In this document: positions 19,568-27,387 of the stretch, one piece after another | Layout: each line of letters opens with the position of its first letter | Numbering within the stretch: the stretch's first letter is position 1 | DNA from: Nioella ostreopsis | GTDB lineage: Bacteria > Pseudomonadota > Alphaproteobacteria > Rhodobacterales > Rhodobacteraceae | Direction of reading: 5' to 3' | Assembly: GCF_004000255.1 (NCBI RefSeq) | Contig: NZ_RCIQ01000001.1 | Location: forward strand, 1 to 64,000 | Length of the DNA: 64,000 nucleotides | Position numbers and translations under genes: made by a program | The notes under the pieces: generated by a model | Told to the model about the DNA's origin: nothing | The model's input: only the letters and a program-made list of their open reading frames with translations | The model's database searches: none

Positions 19568-20014
19568 TCAGGCGTTTACCTTCGCATGGCTCCGCACGAA
19601 CGCCTCGATATCAGACGCTGGCCGCGCCCCGCTGAGACGCCCGATCTCTTTGCCGTTCTGAAAGAGGATCAAAAGGGGAATGCCCCGGATGCCGAATTTC
19701 TGGCTGACCTGCGGGAAATCCTGCGTGTCGATCTTGGCGAAGCGGGCATGGGGGGCGAGCGACCGCGCCGCCTGCTCGAACTGCGGGGCCATCATCCGGC
19801 AGGGTCCGCACCACGGCGCCCAGAAATCCACCAGCAGCGGCAGTTGGTCGGTCTTGCTGGCCTTGGCCAGCGTTGCCGGGTCCAACGCCTTGACCTTGCC
19901 ATCCGCCAGCTTCGCCCCGCAGACCCCGCATTTCGGGCCCGAGGTCAGTTTGTCGGTCGGCACCCTGTTGACAGCCCCGCAATCGAGGCAGGTGATTTTC
20001 GCGGCGGCAGGCAT
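19568..20014 (-). CDS. trxC: Thioredoxin 2 (TrxC) with N-terminal zinc ribbon
   Basis: The 148-residue protein has an N-terminal zinc ribbon (C9, C12, C29, C32) and a thioredoxin domain with WCGPC at residues 68-72, the hallmarks of TrxC. It reduces disulfides in cytosolic proteins, and TrxC is peroxide-inducible in several bacteria. It lies on the minus strand 130 bp downstream of the cold-shock gene, with a terminator between them. Confidence 0.95.
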   Translation of the reverse strand: MPAAAKITCLDCGAVNRVPTDKLTSGPKCGVCGAKLADGKVKALDPATLAKASKTDQLPLLVDFWAPWCGPCRMMAPQFEQAARSLAPHARFAKIDTQDFPQVSQKFGIRGIPLLILFQNGKEIGRLSGARPASDIEAFVRSHAKVNA

Positions 20015-20082
20015 GACACGGCTCCGTTTAATTGACTTTGGTAATAAATGGGCAATCGGACGCGCGATGCAAGGGGGCTGCC

Positions 20083-20118
20083 CGCAAAGAAGAAGGGGCG
20101 CAGCCTGCGCCGCGCCCC
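20083..20118 (-). terminator. Intrinsic terminator after the cold-shock gene
   Basis: On the minus strand the stem GGGGCGC / GCGCCCC encloses a 10-base loop and is followed by the T-rich TTCTTCTTT. It lies about 30 bp past the cold-shock stop codon and upstream of trxC. Confidence 0.7.
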
Positions 20119-20146
20119 GTTCCGGAATTCTGTCGCGTCGGGCCGA

Positions 20147-20353
20147 TCAGGCCAGGGCGATGTTGGTCGCGCTTTCGCGGCCATCACGGCCGGCTTCCAG
20201 ATCGAAAGTCACTTTCTGGTTGTCGGCGAGGCCGGTCAGACCAGCGCGCTCGACAGCAGAGATGTGTACAAAAACGTCCTTGCCGCCGGTGTCGGGTGCA
20301 ATGAAGCCGAAGCCTTTGGTGGTGTTGAACCATTTCACGGTGCCAGTGGCCAT
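20147..20353 (-). CDS. cspA: Cold-shock protein, CspA family
   Basis: The 68-residue single cold-shock domain binds single-stranded RNA and DNA. Both RNA-binding motifs are present: KGFGFI (RNP1) and VFVHIS (RNP2). The start follows AGGAGA. About 450 bp without a gene lie upstream on the same strand, leaving room for the long structured leader usual for such genes. Which paralogue this is cannot be said, hence the generic symbol. Confidence 0.95.
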   Translation of the reverse strand: MATGTVKWFNTTKGFGFIAPDTGGKDVFVHISAVERAGLTGLADNQKVTFDLEAGRDGRESATNIALA

Positions 20354-20763
20354 GTCCGTGGTCTCCTAGTTTAAGCGTCGCCCGCAGTATGCGGCAACTC
20401 TGGCGTCAGTCGGTAGCAGGTCGAGACTGAAGCCATGGATAGGAGACAGAGGTCGAAATGCGGTAACGGTCGCAAGGCGCATATGGGGGCAGGCGGGGCA
20501 AAATGCAAGGATAATCGTCTATCGGCAGCTCCGGGCAGCGCGATGACCCGGCCTATGCGAACGGATAGTATGCCATACGCCTGCACAGCTTCGCGGGCGG
20601 GATCGGGGCGGTTAGGGTGGTAATATTCCGAGCACGAGGCGGGTGACCCGATCGGAAACGGGTCGCGCATCTGCCCCCATATGGGCGCGTCTTGATCGGA
20701 ACGGGGGACCCCTGCGCAAACTCTCACGGAATGCGTGGGACGTGCCTTTGGCAGTCGGGAGAG
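20354..20763. other. Gene-free stretch upstream of cspA
   Basis: No open frame here looks coding. It contains a 13-bp inverted repeat, CATATGGGGGCAG at 20480-20492 and CTGCCCCCATATG at 20671-20683. These could bring the two ends together in a transcript of either strand. A plus-strand transcript ending at the hairpin 20764-20799 is conceivable, as is a long cspA leader on the minus strand. Confidence 0.4.
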
Positions 20764-20799
20764 AAACAGGGGGCGATGCCATAGCGCCCCCTGTTTTTT
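20764..20799. terminator. Strong hairpin next to the second DWAMI micro-ORF, bidirectional terminator type
   Basis: A perfect 12-bp stem AAACAGGGGGCG / CGCCCCCTGTTT has a 9-base loop and six T on the plus strand (20794-20799) but only three on the minus strand. For the minus-strand ORF at 20807 it begins 8 bases after the stop codon. The T-run favours termination of a plus-strand transcript. Confidence 0.7.
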
Positions 20800-20806
20800 C
20801 AATGGG

Positions 20807-20905
20807 TTAGATCATCGCCCAATCCTTGAACTGAACAGGGTCCGGCTGTGGCCGCGGGGCGGGTGCCGACGCGGGGACGGATTGGGGTTTGGGTCTGGCG
20901 ATCAT
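20807..20905 (-). CDS. 32-residue proline-rich micro-ORF with C-terminal FKDWAMI
   Basis: This 32-codon frame starts MIARPKPQSVPASAPAPRPQ and ends VQFKDWAMI-stop. Nine of 32 residues are proline. An AGGAAAAG site lies about 10 bases before the ATG. Its last seven residues match those of the micro-ORF at 19371 at six positions (F, D, W, A, M, I). Both are on the minus strand, flanking cspA and trxC. Function unknown. Confidence 0.6.
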   Translation of the reverse strand: MIARPKPQSVPASAPAPRPQPDPVQFKDWAMI

Positions 20906-21307
20906 TGTATTGGGCTCTTTTCCTGAAGCCTGAACGAGAGGATGATCCCGAGTTTGACCACAGGTGGTCCTGCAATCGGGGTCGGTCGACACTGCGGGCT
21001 GATGTGCCCGAAGGAACGCCCGCTGCCCGTACACCCGGCGGGTCGTCTCTGTACAGCCCTCGCAACAGCTCTACGCGGGAAACCGCCTTGTCAGTTCTGG
21101 GGCGGGGCAGTCCGGATTCGGGCCAGCAGCAGGTTCGTCAGGATTGCCATCCAGACCGAACACGTCGCTCATAGCTGGGGCTGACGGCAAAGCTCGCCTT
21201 CCGGTCAGGGCTGTCATTCAGGGAGTCTGCCACTCCACTGTCATTGACGCGGAGGTCTTTCAGACCGGTGACCTGGAAAAGCGGGCAGGCATGTGGTCTT
21301 GGCTGAA
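20906..21307. other. Gene-free stretch between micro-ORF and ettA
   Basis: About 400 bp without a convincing coding frame. It should contain the promoter of the minus-strand micro-ORF near 20950; no clear hexamers were recognised. Confidence 0.4.
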
Positions 21308-21331
21308 CAGATGGGCAGATCTGCCCATCTG
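21308..21331. repeat. Perfect 24-bp palindrome after ettA
   Basis: The arms CAGATGGGCAGA / TCTGCCCATCTG meet at the centre without a spacer. It lies 23 bp past the ettA stop codon and probably acts as a 3'-end hairpin or terminator for that gene. Its GGGCA/TGCCC core resembles the hairpin after rplP. Confidence 0.75.
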
Positions 21332-21353
21332 ATGTTTGTTAAGTACGGCGTCC

Positions 21354-23009
21354 TTACCGCACGAACTTCTTGTACTTCACCCGCTTGGGCTCCAGCGCGT
21401 CTGGTCCCAGGCGGCGCTTCTTGTCTTCCTCATAGGCCTCGAAGTTGCCCTCGAACCATTCCACATGGGCCTCGCCCTCGAAGGCCAGGATGTGGGTACA
21501 GAGACGGTCGAGGAAGAAGCGGTCGTGCGAGATGATCACGGCGCAGCCGGCGAAATCCTCCAGCGCGTCTTCCAGCGCCCGAAGCGTTTCCACGTCCAGA
21601 TCGTTGGTCGGTTCGTCGAGCAGCAGGACGTTGCCACCCTCTTTCAGCAGCTTCGCCATATGAACGCGGTTGCGTTCCCCGCCCGAGAGCAGCCCGACCT
21701 TCTTCTGCTGGTCACCGCCCTTGAAGTTGAAGGAGGAGCAATAGGCCCGTGAATTGACCTGCGCGTCCCCCAGTTCGATGATCTCGGCGCCGCCAGAGAT
21801 CTCCTCCCACACCGTTGCATTCGCGTCGAGCGAGTCGCGGGACTGGTCCACGTAAGACAGCTTGACCGTGTCACCATAGTCCACGGTGCCGGCATCGGGC
21901 TGTTCCTGCCCGGTCAGCATGCGGAAGAGGGTGGATTTACCGGCGCCGTTGGGGCCGATCACGCCGACGATGCCACCGGGTGGCAGGGCGAAGGAGAGAT
22001 CCTCGACCAGCAGCTTGTCGCCATAGGCCTTTTGCAGCCCTTCGACCTCGATCACCTTGCTGCCAAGGCGGGGGCCGTTCGGGATGACGATCTGCGCGCG
22101 GGTGATCTTTTCGCGCTCGGACTGGCTGGCCAGATCGTTATAGGCGTTGATCCGGGCCTTCTGCTTGGCCTGACGGGCCTTGGCGCCCTGCCGGATCCAG
22201 TCCAGTTCGCGCTCCAGCGTTTTCTGCTTGGACTTGTCTTCGCGGGCCTCCTGCGCCAGCCGTTTGGCCTTCTGTTCCAGCCAGGCGGAGTAGTTGCCCT
22301 CGTAGGGGATGCCGCGGCCTCGGTCGAGTTCGAGAATCCAGCCGGTGATATCGTCGAGGAAGTAACGGTCGTGGGTGACGATCAGGATCGTGCCCTTGTA
22401 GTCGATCAGGTGCTGCTGCAGCCAGGCGATGGTTTCCGCGTCCAGGTGGTTGGTCGGTTCGTCGAGCAGAAGCATGTCGGGCGCTTCGAGCAGCAGCTTG
22501 CACAGTGCCACCCGGCGGCGTTCCCCGCCCGAGAGATTCGCAGGCATCGCGTCATCGGGGGGGCAGCGCAGGGCCTCCATCGCGACGTCGATCTGGCTGT
22601 CGAGATCCCAGAGGTTGTTCGCGTCGATGTCATCCTGCAGGGCCGCCATTTCATCGGCGGTCTCGTCGGAATAGTTCATCGCAAGCTCGTTGAAGCGGTC
22701 GAGCTTGGCTTTCTTTTCCGCAACACCCAGCATGACATTGTCACGCACCGACAGGCTTTCATCCAGCTGAGGTTCCTGCGGCAGGTAGCCCACCTTGGCC
22801 CCCTCTGCGGCCCAGGCCTCGCCGGTGAAATCCTTGTCGATCCCCGCCATGATCTTCATCAGCGTGGATTTACCGGCGCCGTTGACGCCCACGACACCGA
22901 TCTTCACGCCGGGCAGGAAGCTCAGCCGGATATTCTCAAAGCATTTCTTGCCGCCGGGATAGGTCTTGGAGACCCCGTCCATGTGGTAAACATACTGGTA
23001 GGAAGCCAT
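21354..23009 (-). CDS. ettA: Energy-dependent translational throttle protein EttA (ABC-F)
   Basis: The 551-residue soluble protein has two ATP-binding cassettes with Walker A motifs GVNGAGKST and GPNGAGKST and signature motifs LSGGERRRV and LSGGERNRV. They are joined by a lysine/arginine-rich linker. EttA binds the ribosomal E site and gates the first elongation step according to ATP/ADP level. Length and the N-terminus (YVYHMDGVSKTYPGGKKCFENIRLSF) fit EttA rather than Uup or YheS. The start at 23009 (MASYQ) follows GAGGGTTCCT. Confidence 0.95.
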   Translation of the reverse strand: MASYQYVYHMDGVSKTYPGGKKCFENIRLSFLPGVKIGVVGVNGAGKSTLMKIMAGIDKDFTGEAWAAEGAKVGYLPQEPQLDESLSVRDNVMLGVAEKKAKLDRFNELAMNYSDETADEMAALQDDIDANNLWDLDSQIDVAMEALRCPPDDAMPANLSGGERRRVALCKLLLEAPDMLLLDEPTNHLDAETIAWLQQHLIDYKGTILIVTHDRYFLDDITGWILELDRGRGIPYEGNYSAWLEQKAKRLAQEAREDKSKQKTLERELDWIRQGAKARQAKQKARINAYNDLASQSEREKITRAQIVIPNGPRLGSKVIEVEGLQKAYGDKLLVEDLSFALPPGGIVGVIGPNGAGKSTLFRMLTGQEQPDAGTVDYGDTVKLSYVDQSRDSLDANATVWEEISGGAEIIELGDAQVNSRAYCSSFNFKGGDQQKKVGLLSGGERNRVHMAKLLKEGGNVLLLDEPTNDLDVETLRALEDALEDFAGCAVIISHDRFFLDRLCTHILAFEGEAHVEWFEGNFEAYEEDKKRRLGPDALEPKRVKYKKFVR

Positions 23010-23158
23010 AGGAACCCTCATGCATTCGCGTTGATCCCTCACATAGACAAGGGGAGCGGTCGGGGCAATGGGCGGGGGAAGTCGGGCCCGCCCGCCCACC
23101 CCTTTTCGGGGGGCCAGCCCCCCGGACCCCCCGAGGTATTTCAGCCAAGATGAAAGGA

Positions 23159-24031
23159 TCAGAGGGTCTTTTCGAAGAACATGTCCGGGTAGGGGTCGTC
23201 GTTGAAGCGGTCGATCTCTCGCCAGCCGGACTTGCGGTAGAGGGCCGCCGCTTCGGGCAGGGCGGAGTTGGTGTCGAGCCTGAGCGTGTCGATGCCAAGC
23301 CCCCGCGCCGTGTCCTCGGCCCGTGTCATCAGGCGGGTCGCCAGTTTCAGACCCCGCGCGGCGGGTGAGACCCAAAGCCGTTTGATCTCGGCCACCGGTC
23401 CGCCGCCGCCCTTCAGCCCCACGCAGCCAATCGGCAGCGCGTCGGACATGGCCAGCAGGAACACCCCGCGCGGGCGGATCATGTCGGTGGCCTCCGGGTC
23501 GCGCGACAGGTTCACGTCGAAGCCGGTGGCGAACCGGCGTTCAAGCTCCTCGTAATACTGCGTCAGGCAATGGATCGCTTCGGGCTCGCGCGGGTCGATC
23601 TCGATGATCTCGATACGGTCCTGCCCGAGCGCCGTGGCAATCAGGTCCATCGCGTCCAGGATATCTTTCGGGCGCGGGTGGCGAGCGAGGATGGCACGCG
23701 CCTGATCATTCGACAGCCGCTCATATTCCGCGAAAGCGGCACGGCCCGCTTCGGTCAGCTGCGCGATGCGGCGGCGGCTGTCATCGGGGCTGGGGCCGGT
23801 CGTGATCAGCCCCTCGGTTTCCAGCCCGCGCAGAAGGCGGCTCATCAGCCCGGAATCGAGCCCGAGATAGGTGCGGATCGCCCCCACCTCCTGCTGTCCA
23901 TGGCCGATGGCGTTCAGCACCCGCGCCGATCCGAGCGGGCGGCCAAGGCCAAGGAAGGACGTATCGAGCGCGCCCACTTCGGAGGTCACGGCGCGGTTGA
24001 AACGGCGGATGCGTTGGATATCATCGGTCAT
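23159..24031 (-). CDS. MarR-GNAT fusion: transcriptional regulator with acetyltransferase domain
   Basis: Of 290 residues, about 1-145 form a MarR-type winged helix (VGAIRTYLGLDSGLMSRLLRGLETEGLI, then DDSRRRIAQLTEAGRAAF) and about 150-290 a GNAT acetyltransferase (EIKRLWVSPAARGLKLATRLM). Such fusions probably couple ligand or acetyl-CoA sensing to DNA binding. A perfect 24-bp palindrome directly abuts the start codon, pointing to autorepression. No Shine-Dalgarno fits before ATG 24031, so the mRNA may be leaderless. Confidence 0.88.
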   Translation of the reverse strand: MTDDIQRIRRFNRAVTSEVGALDTSFLGLGRPLGSARVLNAIGHGQQEVGAIRTYLGLDSGLMSRLLRGLETEGLITTGPSPDDSRRRIAQLTEAGRAAFAEYERLSNDQARAILARHPRPKDILDAMDLIATALGQDRIEIIEIDPREPEAIHCLTQYYEELERRFATGFDVNLSRDPEATDMIRPRGVFLLAMSDALPIGCVGLKGGGGPVAEIKRLWVSPAARGLKLATRLMTRAEDTARGLGIDTLRLDTNSALPEAAALYRKSGWREIDRFNDDPYPDMFFEKTL

Positions 24032-24054
24032 TTATCTGACTTAAGTCAGATAAA
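24031..24054. promoter_or_regulatory. Perfect palindromic operator of the MarR-GNAT gene
   Basis: The half-sites TTTATCTGACTT and AAGTCAGATAAA form a 24-bp perfect palindrome that overlaps the first base of the start codon of the regulator gene. MarR proteins bind such AT-rich palindromes as dimers. Its position would block transcription initiation. Confidence 0.8.
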
Positions 24055-24108
24055 ACTATCCGACAAGTAGAAACGCGCCGGGATGCTCTCAGCCCAATCG
24101 GATGGGTC

Positions 24109-24462
24109 TCAGTCCTGCCCGTCGCGCCCGCTGTCCAGCAACACCGGCTGGCCATGGGGCGTGCGTTCATAGGCGCGGGTCCAGGTGGCTTTGCGCGCGC
24201 TCAGATCCGCACCGGTGATGTCGGTGGCCTCTGTCGTCAGTCGTTCGAGCGCAGAGAGGGCCGCCTCGTAATAGGTTCCGGTCGTATCAGGTTTGCCGGC
24301 GGCCTCTGCCGCGCGCAGTTCGGCCCCGAGCGTTTCGGCCCAGTCCGTCGCGGTGAACCGGCCTGCCTGCACCATGGTGTCGGCAATCGCCAGCACCTGC
24401 GCCTGCCAGGCCTCGTCAAAGACCGGATCGCGGGGGGCGAGGGGGTTTTCAGGCCGGAACAA
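24109..24462 (-). CDS. Nitrile hydratase accessory (activator) protein
   Basis: The 117-residue protein resembles the small nitrile hydratase activator/accessory family, with PVFDEAWQAQVLAIADTMVQAG, WAETLGAELRAAEAAG, YYEAALSALERL and TPHGQPVLL. It is thought to deliver the metal to the alpha subunit. The start is uncertain: TTG 24462, overlapping the end of the beta gene and preceded by GGGAGAG, gives the best length. ATG 24510 would overlap beta more deeply. Confidence 0.8.
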   Translation of the reverse strand: MFRPENPLAPRDPVFDEAWQAQVLAIADTMVQAGRFTATDWAETLGAELRAAEAAGKPDTTGTYYEAALSALERLTTEATDITGADLSARKATWTRAYERTPHGQPVLLDSGRDGQD

Positions 24463-25105
24463 GGTAGCTCTCCCACAGTTCCAGCGTGACCGTGTCGCGG
24501 GGGTTTGCATCATCTCCCCAAAGCTCCTGCGCCGAGAAGCTGACGGTATAGAGGTGCTGTCCGACATGGCGGTTATGGGCGCCTTCGTCGGGGAAAAGGT
24601 GGCAGCCATGATGGGCGATCACCTCGCCCACGCAGTCGCGGGCATAGGCGGGCAGGCGGGTGTGATTGTGATTGATCTGGCGCAGGGTGCGCACGGTGTC
24701 ACCCACGGCGAAATGCGCCGGGGCGTCTTCCGGCACCGAGAAATCGGTGCAGGCGCGGCGGACCTGCTCGACGATCTGATCGACGGTCTTGGCCTTGGCG
24801 GGGTCGGCCGGTTCCAGAACATAGCCGCGTTCAAGGTCTTTTAGGGTGATCTGGCCCGCATCGACCATGAGCATCAGGTAATTCGTGGCCCATTTCTGGA
24901 AGTAGGAAAAGGTCAGGTAATCGCCCGGCACCATCAGTTCCAGCCCGTGGCGGAACCAGTCGATTGTGATCGACGGACAGATGCCCTCGCGCGCCAGCCC
25001 CCACATGCGCTGTTCCCAGTCATGAGTGAAAGGCGCATCGCCTTCCGAAACCGGAACCGGGCCATAGCCCTCTTTGCCGCCGAGATCGTGGATGCCGTCC
25101 ATCAC
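24449..25105 (-). CDS. nthB: Nitrile hydratase beta subunit
   Basis: The 218-residue beta subunit begins [17 protein letters not shown], the family N-terminus, and ends DTVTLELWESYLVPA. It forms the active site with alpha and converts nitriles to amides. Its ATG overlaps the alpha stop by four bases, and its 3' end overlaps the accessory gene, so the three are one operon in the order alpha-beta-accessory. Confidence 0.95.
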   Translation of the reverse strand: MMDGIHDLGGKEGYGPVPVSEGDAPFTHDWEQRMWGLAREGICPSITIDWFRHGLELMVPGDYLTFSYFQKWATNYLMLMVDAGQITLKDLERGYVLEPADPAKAKTVDQIVEQVRRACTDFSVPEDAPAHFAVGDTVRTLRQINHNHTRLPAYARDCVGEVIAHHGCHLFPDEGAHNRHVGQHLYTVSFSAQELWGDDANPRDTVTLELWESYLVPA

Positions 25106-25743
25106 GCAGCCCCCGTTTGGAGAATCCGGTCCGTTCCGATCATGGAATTGCGGGTGACAATCGCGGCAAGGCTCTCCTTATCCCAGCCTTCGGTCCCGGC
25201 GGGGCGCTGCGGAACCACGAGGTAGCGCAGTTCGGCGGTCGAGTCCCAAACCCGCACGGCGACTTCTTCGGGCAGGTCCACGCCAAACTCGGCCAGCACG
25301 GCGCGCGGTTCCCGCACGGCGCGGGCGCGGTAGGCGGCGGATTTGTACCAGGCGGGCGACATGCCGAGGATCGAGAACGGGTAGCAGGAGCAGAGCGTAC
25401 AGACGACCATGTTGTGTTGCGCGTCGGTGTTTTCGACGGCCTTCAGGTGGCCGGTGGCGTTGCCCTCGAACCCGAACTCCTTGATCGCCTCGGTCGCATC
25501 GGCCAAAAGCCGCGCCTTGAACTCTGGATCAACCCACGCCCGCGCCACCACCTTGGCCCCACGCATCGGGCCGATATGCTCCGAATAGGCCTCGACCCAG
25601 GCATCGACGGTCTCGGACGCGATCAGCCCCTTTTCCACCGCAAGGCTTTCCAGCGCCTTCACCCTGAGCGCCGGGTCGCTTGGCAGATGCGAATGGATAT
25701 GGCGGTGCAGATGGGCGGCATGTTTGCTGTCGAATGTGGACAT
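25102..25743 (-). CDS. nthA: Nitrile hydratase alpha subunit, cobalt-type
   Basis: The 213-residue alpha subunit holds the metal-binding claw CTLCSC at residues 115-120, in which two cysteines are oxidised in known enzymes. Threonine at the second position is typical of the cobalt enzymes, while iron enzymes have serine (CSLCSC). The start at 25743 is followed by [20 protein letters not shown], a His-rich N-terminus. No amidase gene lies nearby, so the amide product must be handled elsewhere. Confidence 0.95.
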   Translation of the reverse strand: MSTFDSKHAAHLHRHIHSHLPSDPALRVKALESLAVEKGLIASETVDAWVEAYSEHIGPMRGAKVVARAWVDPEFKARLLADATEAIKEFGFEGNATGHLKAVENTDAQHNMVVCTLCSCYPFSILGMSPAWYKSAAYRARAVREPRAVLAEFGVDLPEEVAVRVWDSTAELRYLVVPQRPAGTEGWDKESLAAIVTRNSMIGTDRILQTGAA

Positions 25744-25840
25744 GGGCAGGCTCCTTCGCTGCTCAGGGAAGGTCAGGAATGCGGGCGTGTCAACATCTGA
25801 CCTCTGGACAGCGGGCGCACGGGCCGCAACAAAGGCGCTC

Positions 25841-26443
25841 ATGCGCGCGGGATTTCCATATGTCCGCCCCGGCATGACCGTGGGCCTGTTCGGAGGATCG
25901 TTCGATCCGCCGCATGAGGGCCATGTGCATGTCAGCCGCGAGGCGTTGAAGCGCTTCGGGCTGGATCGGGTCTGGTGGCTGGTCAGCCCCGGCAATCCGC
26001 TGAAATCGGAAGGTCCCGCACCGCTGGACAAGCGGATGGCGGTGGCGCGCGCGCTGATCCAGCATCCGCGCATCGAGGCGACGGATATCGAGGCGCATCT
26101 GGGCACGCGCTACACCGCCGAAACGCTGGAGGGGCTGTTCCGGCTCTATCCCGGTGTGCGCTTCGTCTGGTTGATGGGGGCCGATAACCTCGCCAGCCTG
26201 CATCGCTGGCAGAGATGGGACTGGATCATGGAGAACATTCCCGTGGGCGTTCTGGCCCGGCCCGGTCAGCGGATTTCGGCGCGCACGGCCAAGGCCGCGC
26301 AGATCTATCGCCGGTTCAAGGTGCCTGCCGCCGGGGCCAAGGGGCTCGCCTACCGGGACACACCGGCCTGGTGTTTCCTCAATGTGCCGATGGTCGATAT
26401 TTCCTCGACCGAGATCCGGGCGCGGGGTGACTGGACGCGCTAG
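25841..26443 (+). CDS. nadD: Nicotinate-nucleotide adenylyltransferase
   Basis: The 200-residue enzyme adenylates nicotinate mononucleotide in NAD synthesis. The nucleotidyltransferase motif [14 protein letters not shown] appears near residue 14 and the C-terminal [12 protein letters not shown] is present. ATG 25841 is chosen because homologues begin MRAGFP-ARPGM; upstream in-frame starts overlap the divergent nitrile hydratase gene. Its stop overlaps that of the converging transporter gene. Confidence 0.93.
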   Translation: MRAGFPYVRPGMTVGLFGGSFDPPHEGHVHVSREALKRFGLDRVWWLVSPGNPLKSEGPAPLDKRMAVARALIQHPRIEATDIEAHLGTRYTAETLEGLFRLYPGVRFVWLMGADNLASLHRWQRWDWIMENIPVGVLARPGQRISARTAKAAQIYRRFKVPAAGAKGLAYRDTPAWCFLNVPMVDISSTEIRARGDWTR

Positions 26444-27288
26444 CGCCGCTCTCGCAGAAACAACGTGGCAAGGCCCGAGGCGAGGATCACCGCCAGCCCC
26501 TGAAGGGCGCGCTCCTGCGGAACTTCTGCGAAGATGAGCAGGCCCCAAAGCGTGGCGGCGACCAGCTGGATATAGACGAACGGGGCCAGCCGCGATGCAG
26601 GCGCCATGCCAAGCGCCACGATTAGAAGCAGGTTGCCAAGCGCCGATCCAAGCGCCGAAACAGTGGTGAAAACGGCAATCTCCCCGGTCATCGGGGGCCA
26701 GTGGTAAAGGCCGACCGGCATCAGCACCACCGCCCCGATCAGCAATTGGGTAATCAGTATCTGGCGCGGGCGACCGACATCGGTCAGCCAGCGGGAGGCC
26801 GTCAGGTAGGCACCGTAGAAACACCCGGCCAGCAGCGCGAAGCCCAGACCGGGGGACAGGCCGAAGCGCGGATCGACGACCATGACGACGCCATAGAACC
26901 CCGCCAGCAACAGGGCGGTGCGCAGCAGCGTGATCGGCTCGCGCAGGAAGAGCGCCGACAGGAAGTAGCTCAGGATCGGGCCGATGAAGAAGGCGCCGAA
27001 GACATTGGCAATCGGCTCGGTTCTCAGGGCGGTCAGGATGCTGGTGATGCCGCAGATCAGGAAAGCGGCGCGCAGCCAGATGCGCCAGTCGGCCAGCAGC
27101 CGCAGCGCGGATCGCGAAAAGGCGAAGGGGGCGAGCAGCAGAAAGCCGAGGGCAAAGCGGCTCCACGCCGTGAAGAACGGGTTTACCCCGTGAAACGCCC
27201 CAAGCAGCCGTCCGGCGCTGTCGCCAAGCGGGATCAGGAACATGGCCACGACCATGAGCGGCAGAGCGCGAAGCAGCGATTGGGTCAT
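26440..27288 (-). CDS. DMT-superfamily (EamA) transporter
   Basis: The 282-residue protein has about ten hydrophobic segments in two EamA repeats and a short basic C-terminus (LFLRERR), as in drug/metabolite exporters. It starts [20 protein letters not shown]. The substrate cannot be inferred. It is a distant relative of the exporter at 28985. Confidence 0.88.
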   Translation of the reverse strand: MTQSLLRALPLMVVAMFLIPLGDSAGRLLGAFHGVNPFFTAWSRFALGFLLLAPFAFSRSALRLLADWRIWLRAAFLICGITSILTALRTEPIANVFGAFFIGPILSYFLSALFLREPITLLRTALLLAGFYGVVMVVDPRFGLSPGLGFALLAGCFYGAYLTASRWLTDVGRPRQILITQLLIGAVVLMPVGLYHWPPMTGEIAVFTTVSALGSALGNLLLIVALGMAPASRLAPFVYIQLVAATLWGLLIFAEVPQERALQGLAVILASGLATLFLRERR

Positions 27289-27387
27289 GTTCGCGTGATA
27301 GGGGCAAATTCCGGCCACCGAAAGGCTTGAGTGACGGGCCTGCCTGCGGTTTAGTGGGTGCCGGACGGACAAGAGCATTTGAGCATT

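Noticed and set aside
20735-20926. A plus-strand ORF of 63 codons opposite the second DWAMI micro-ORF
   Set aside because: It runs through a strong terminator hairpin, lacks a ribosome-binding site and has noise-like composition.
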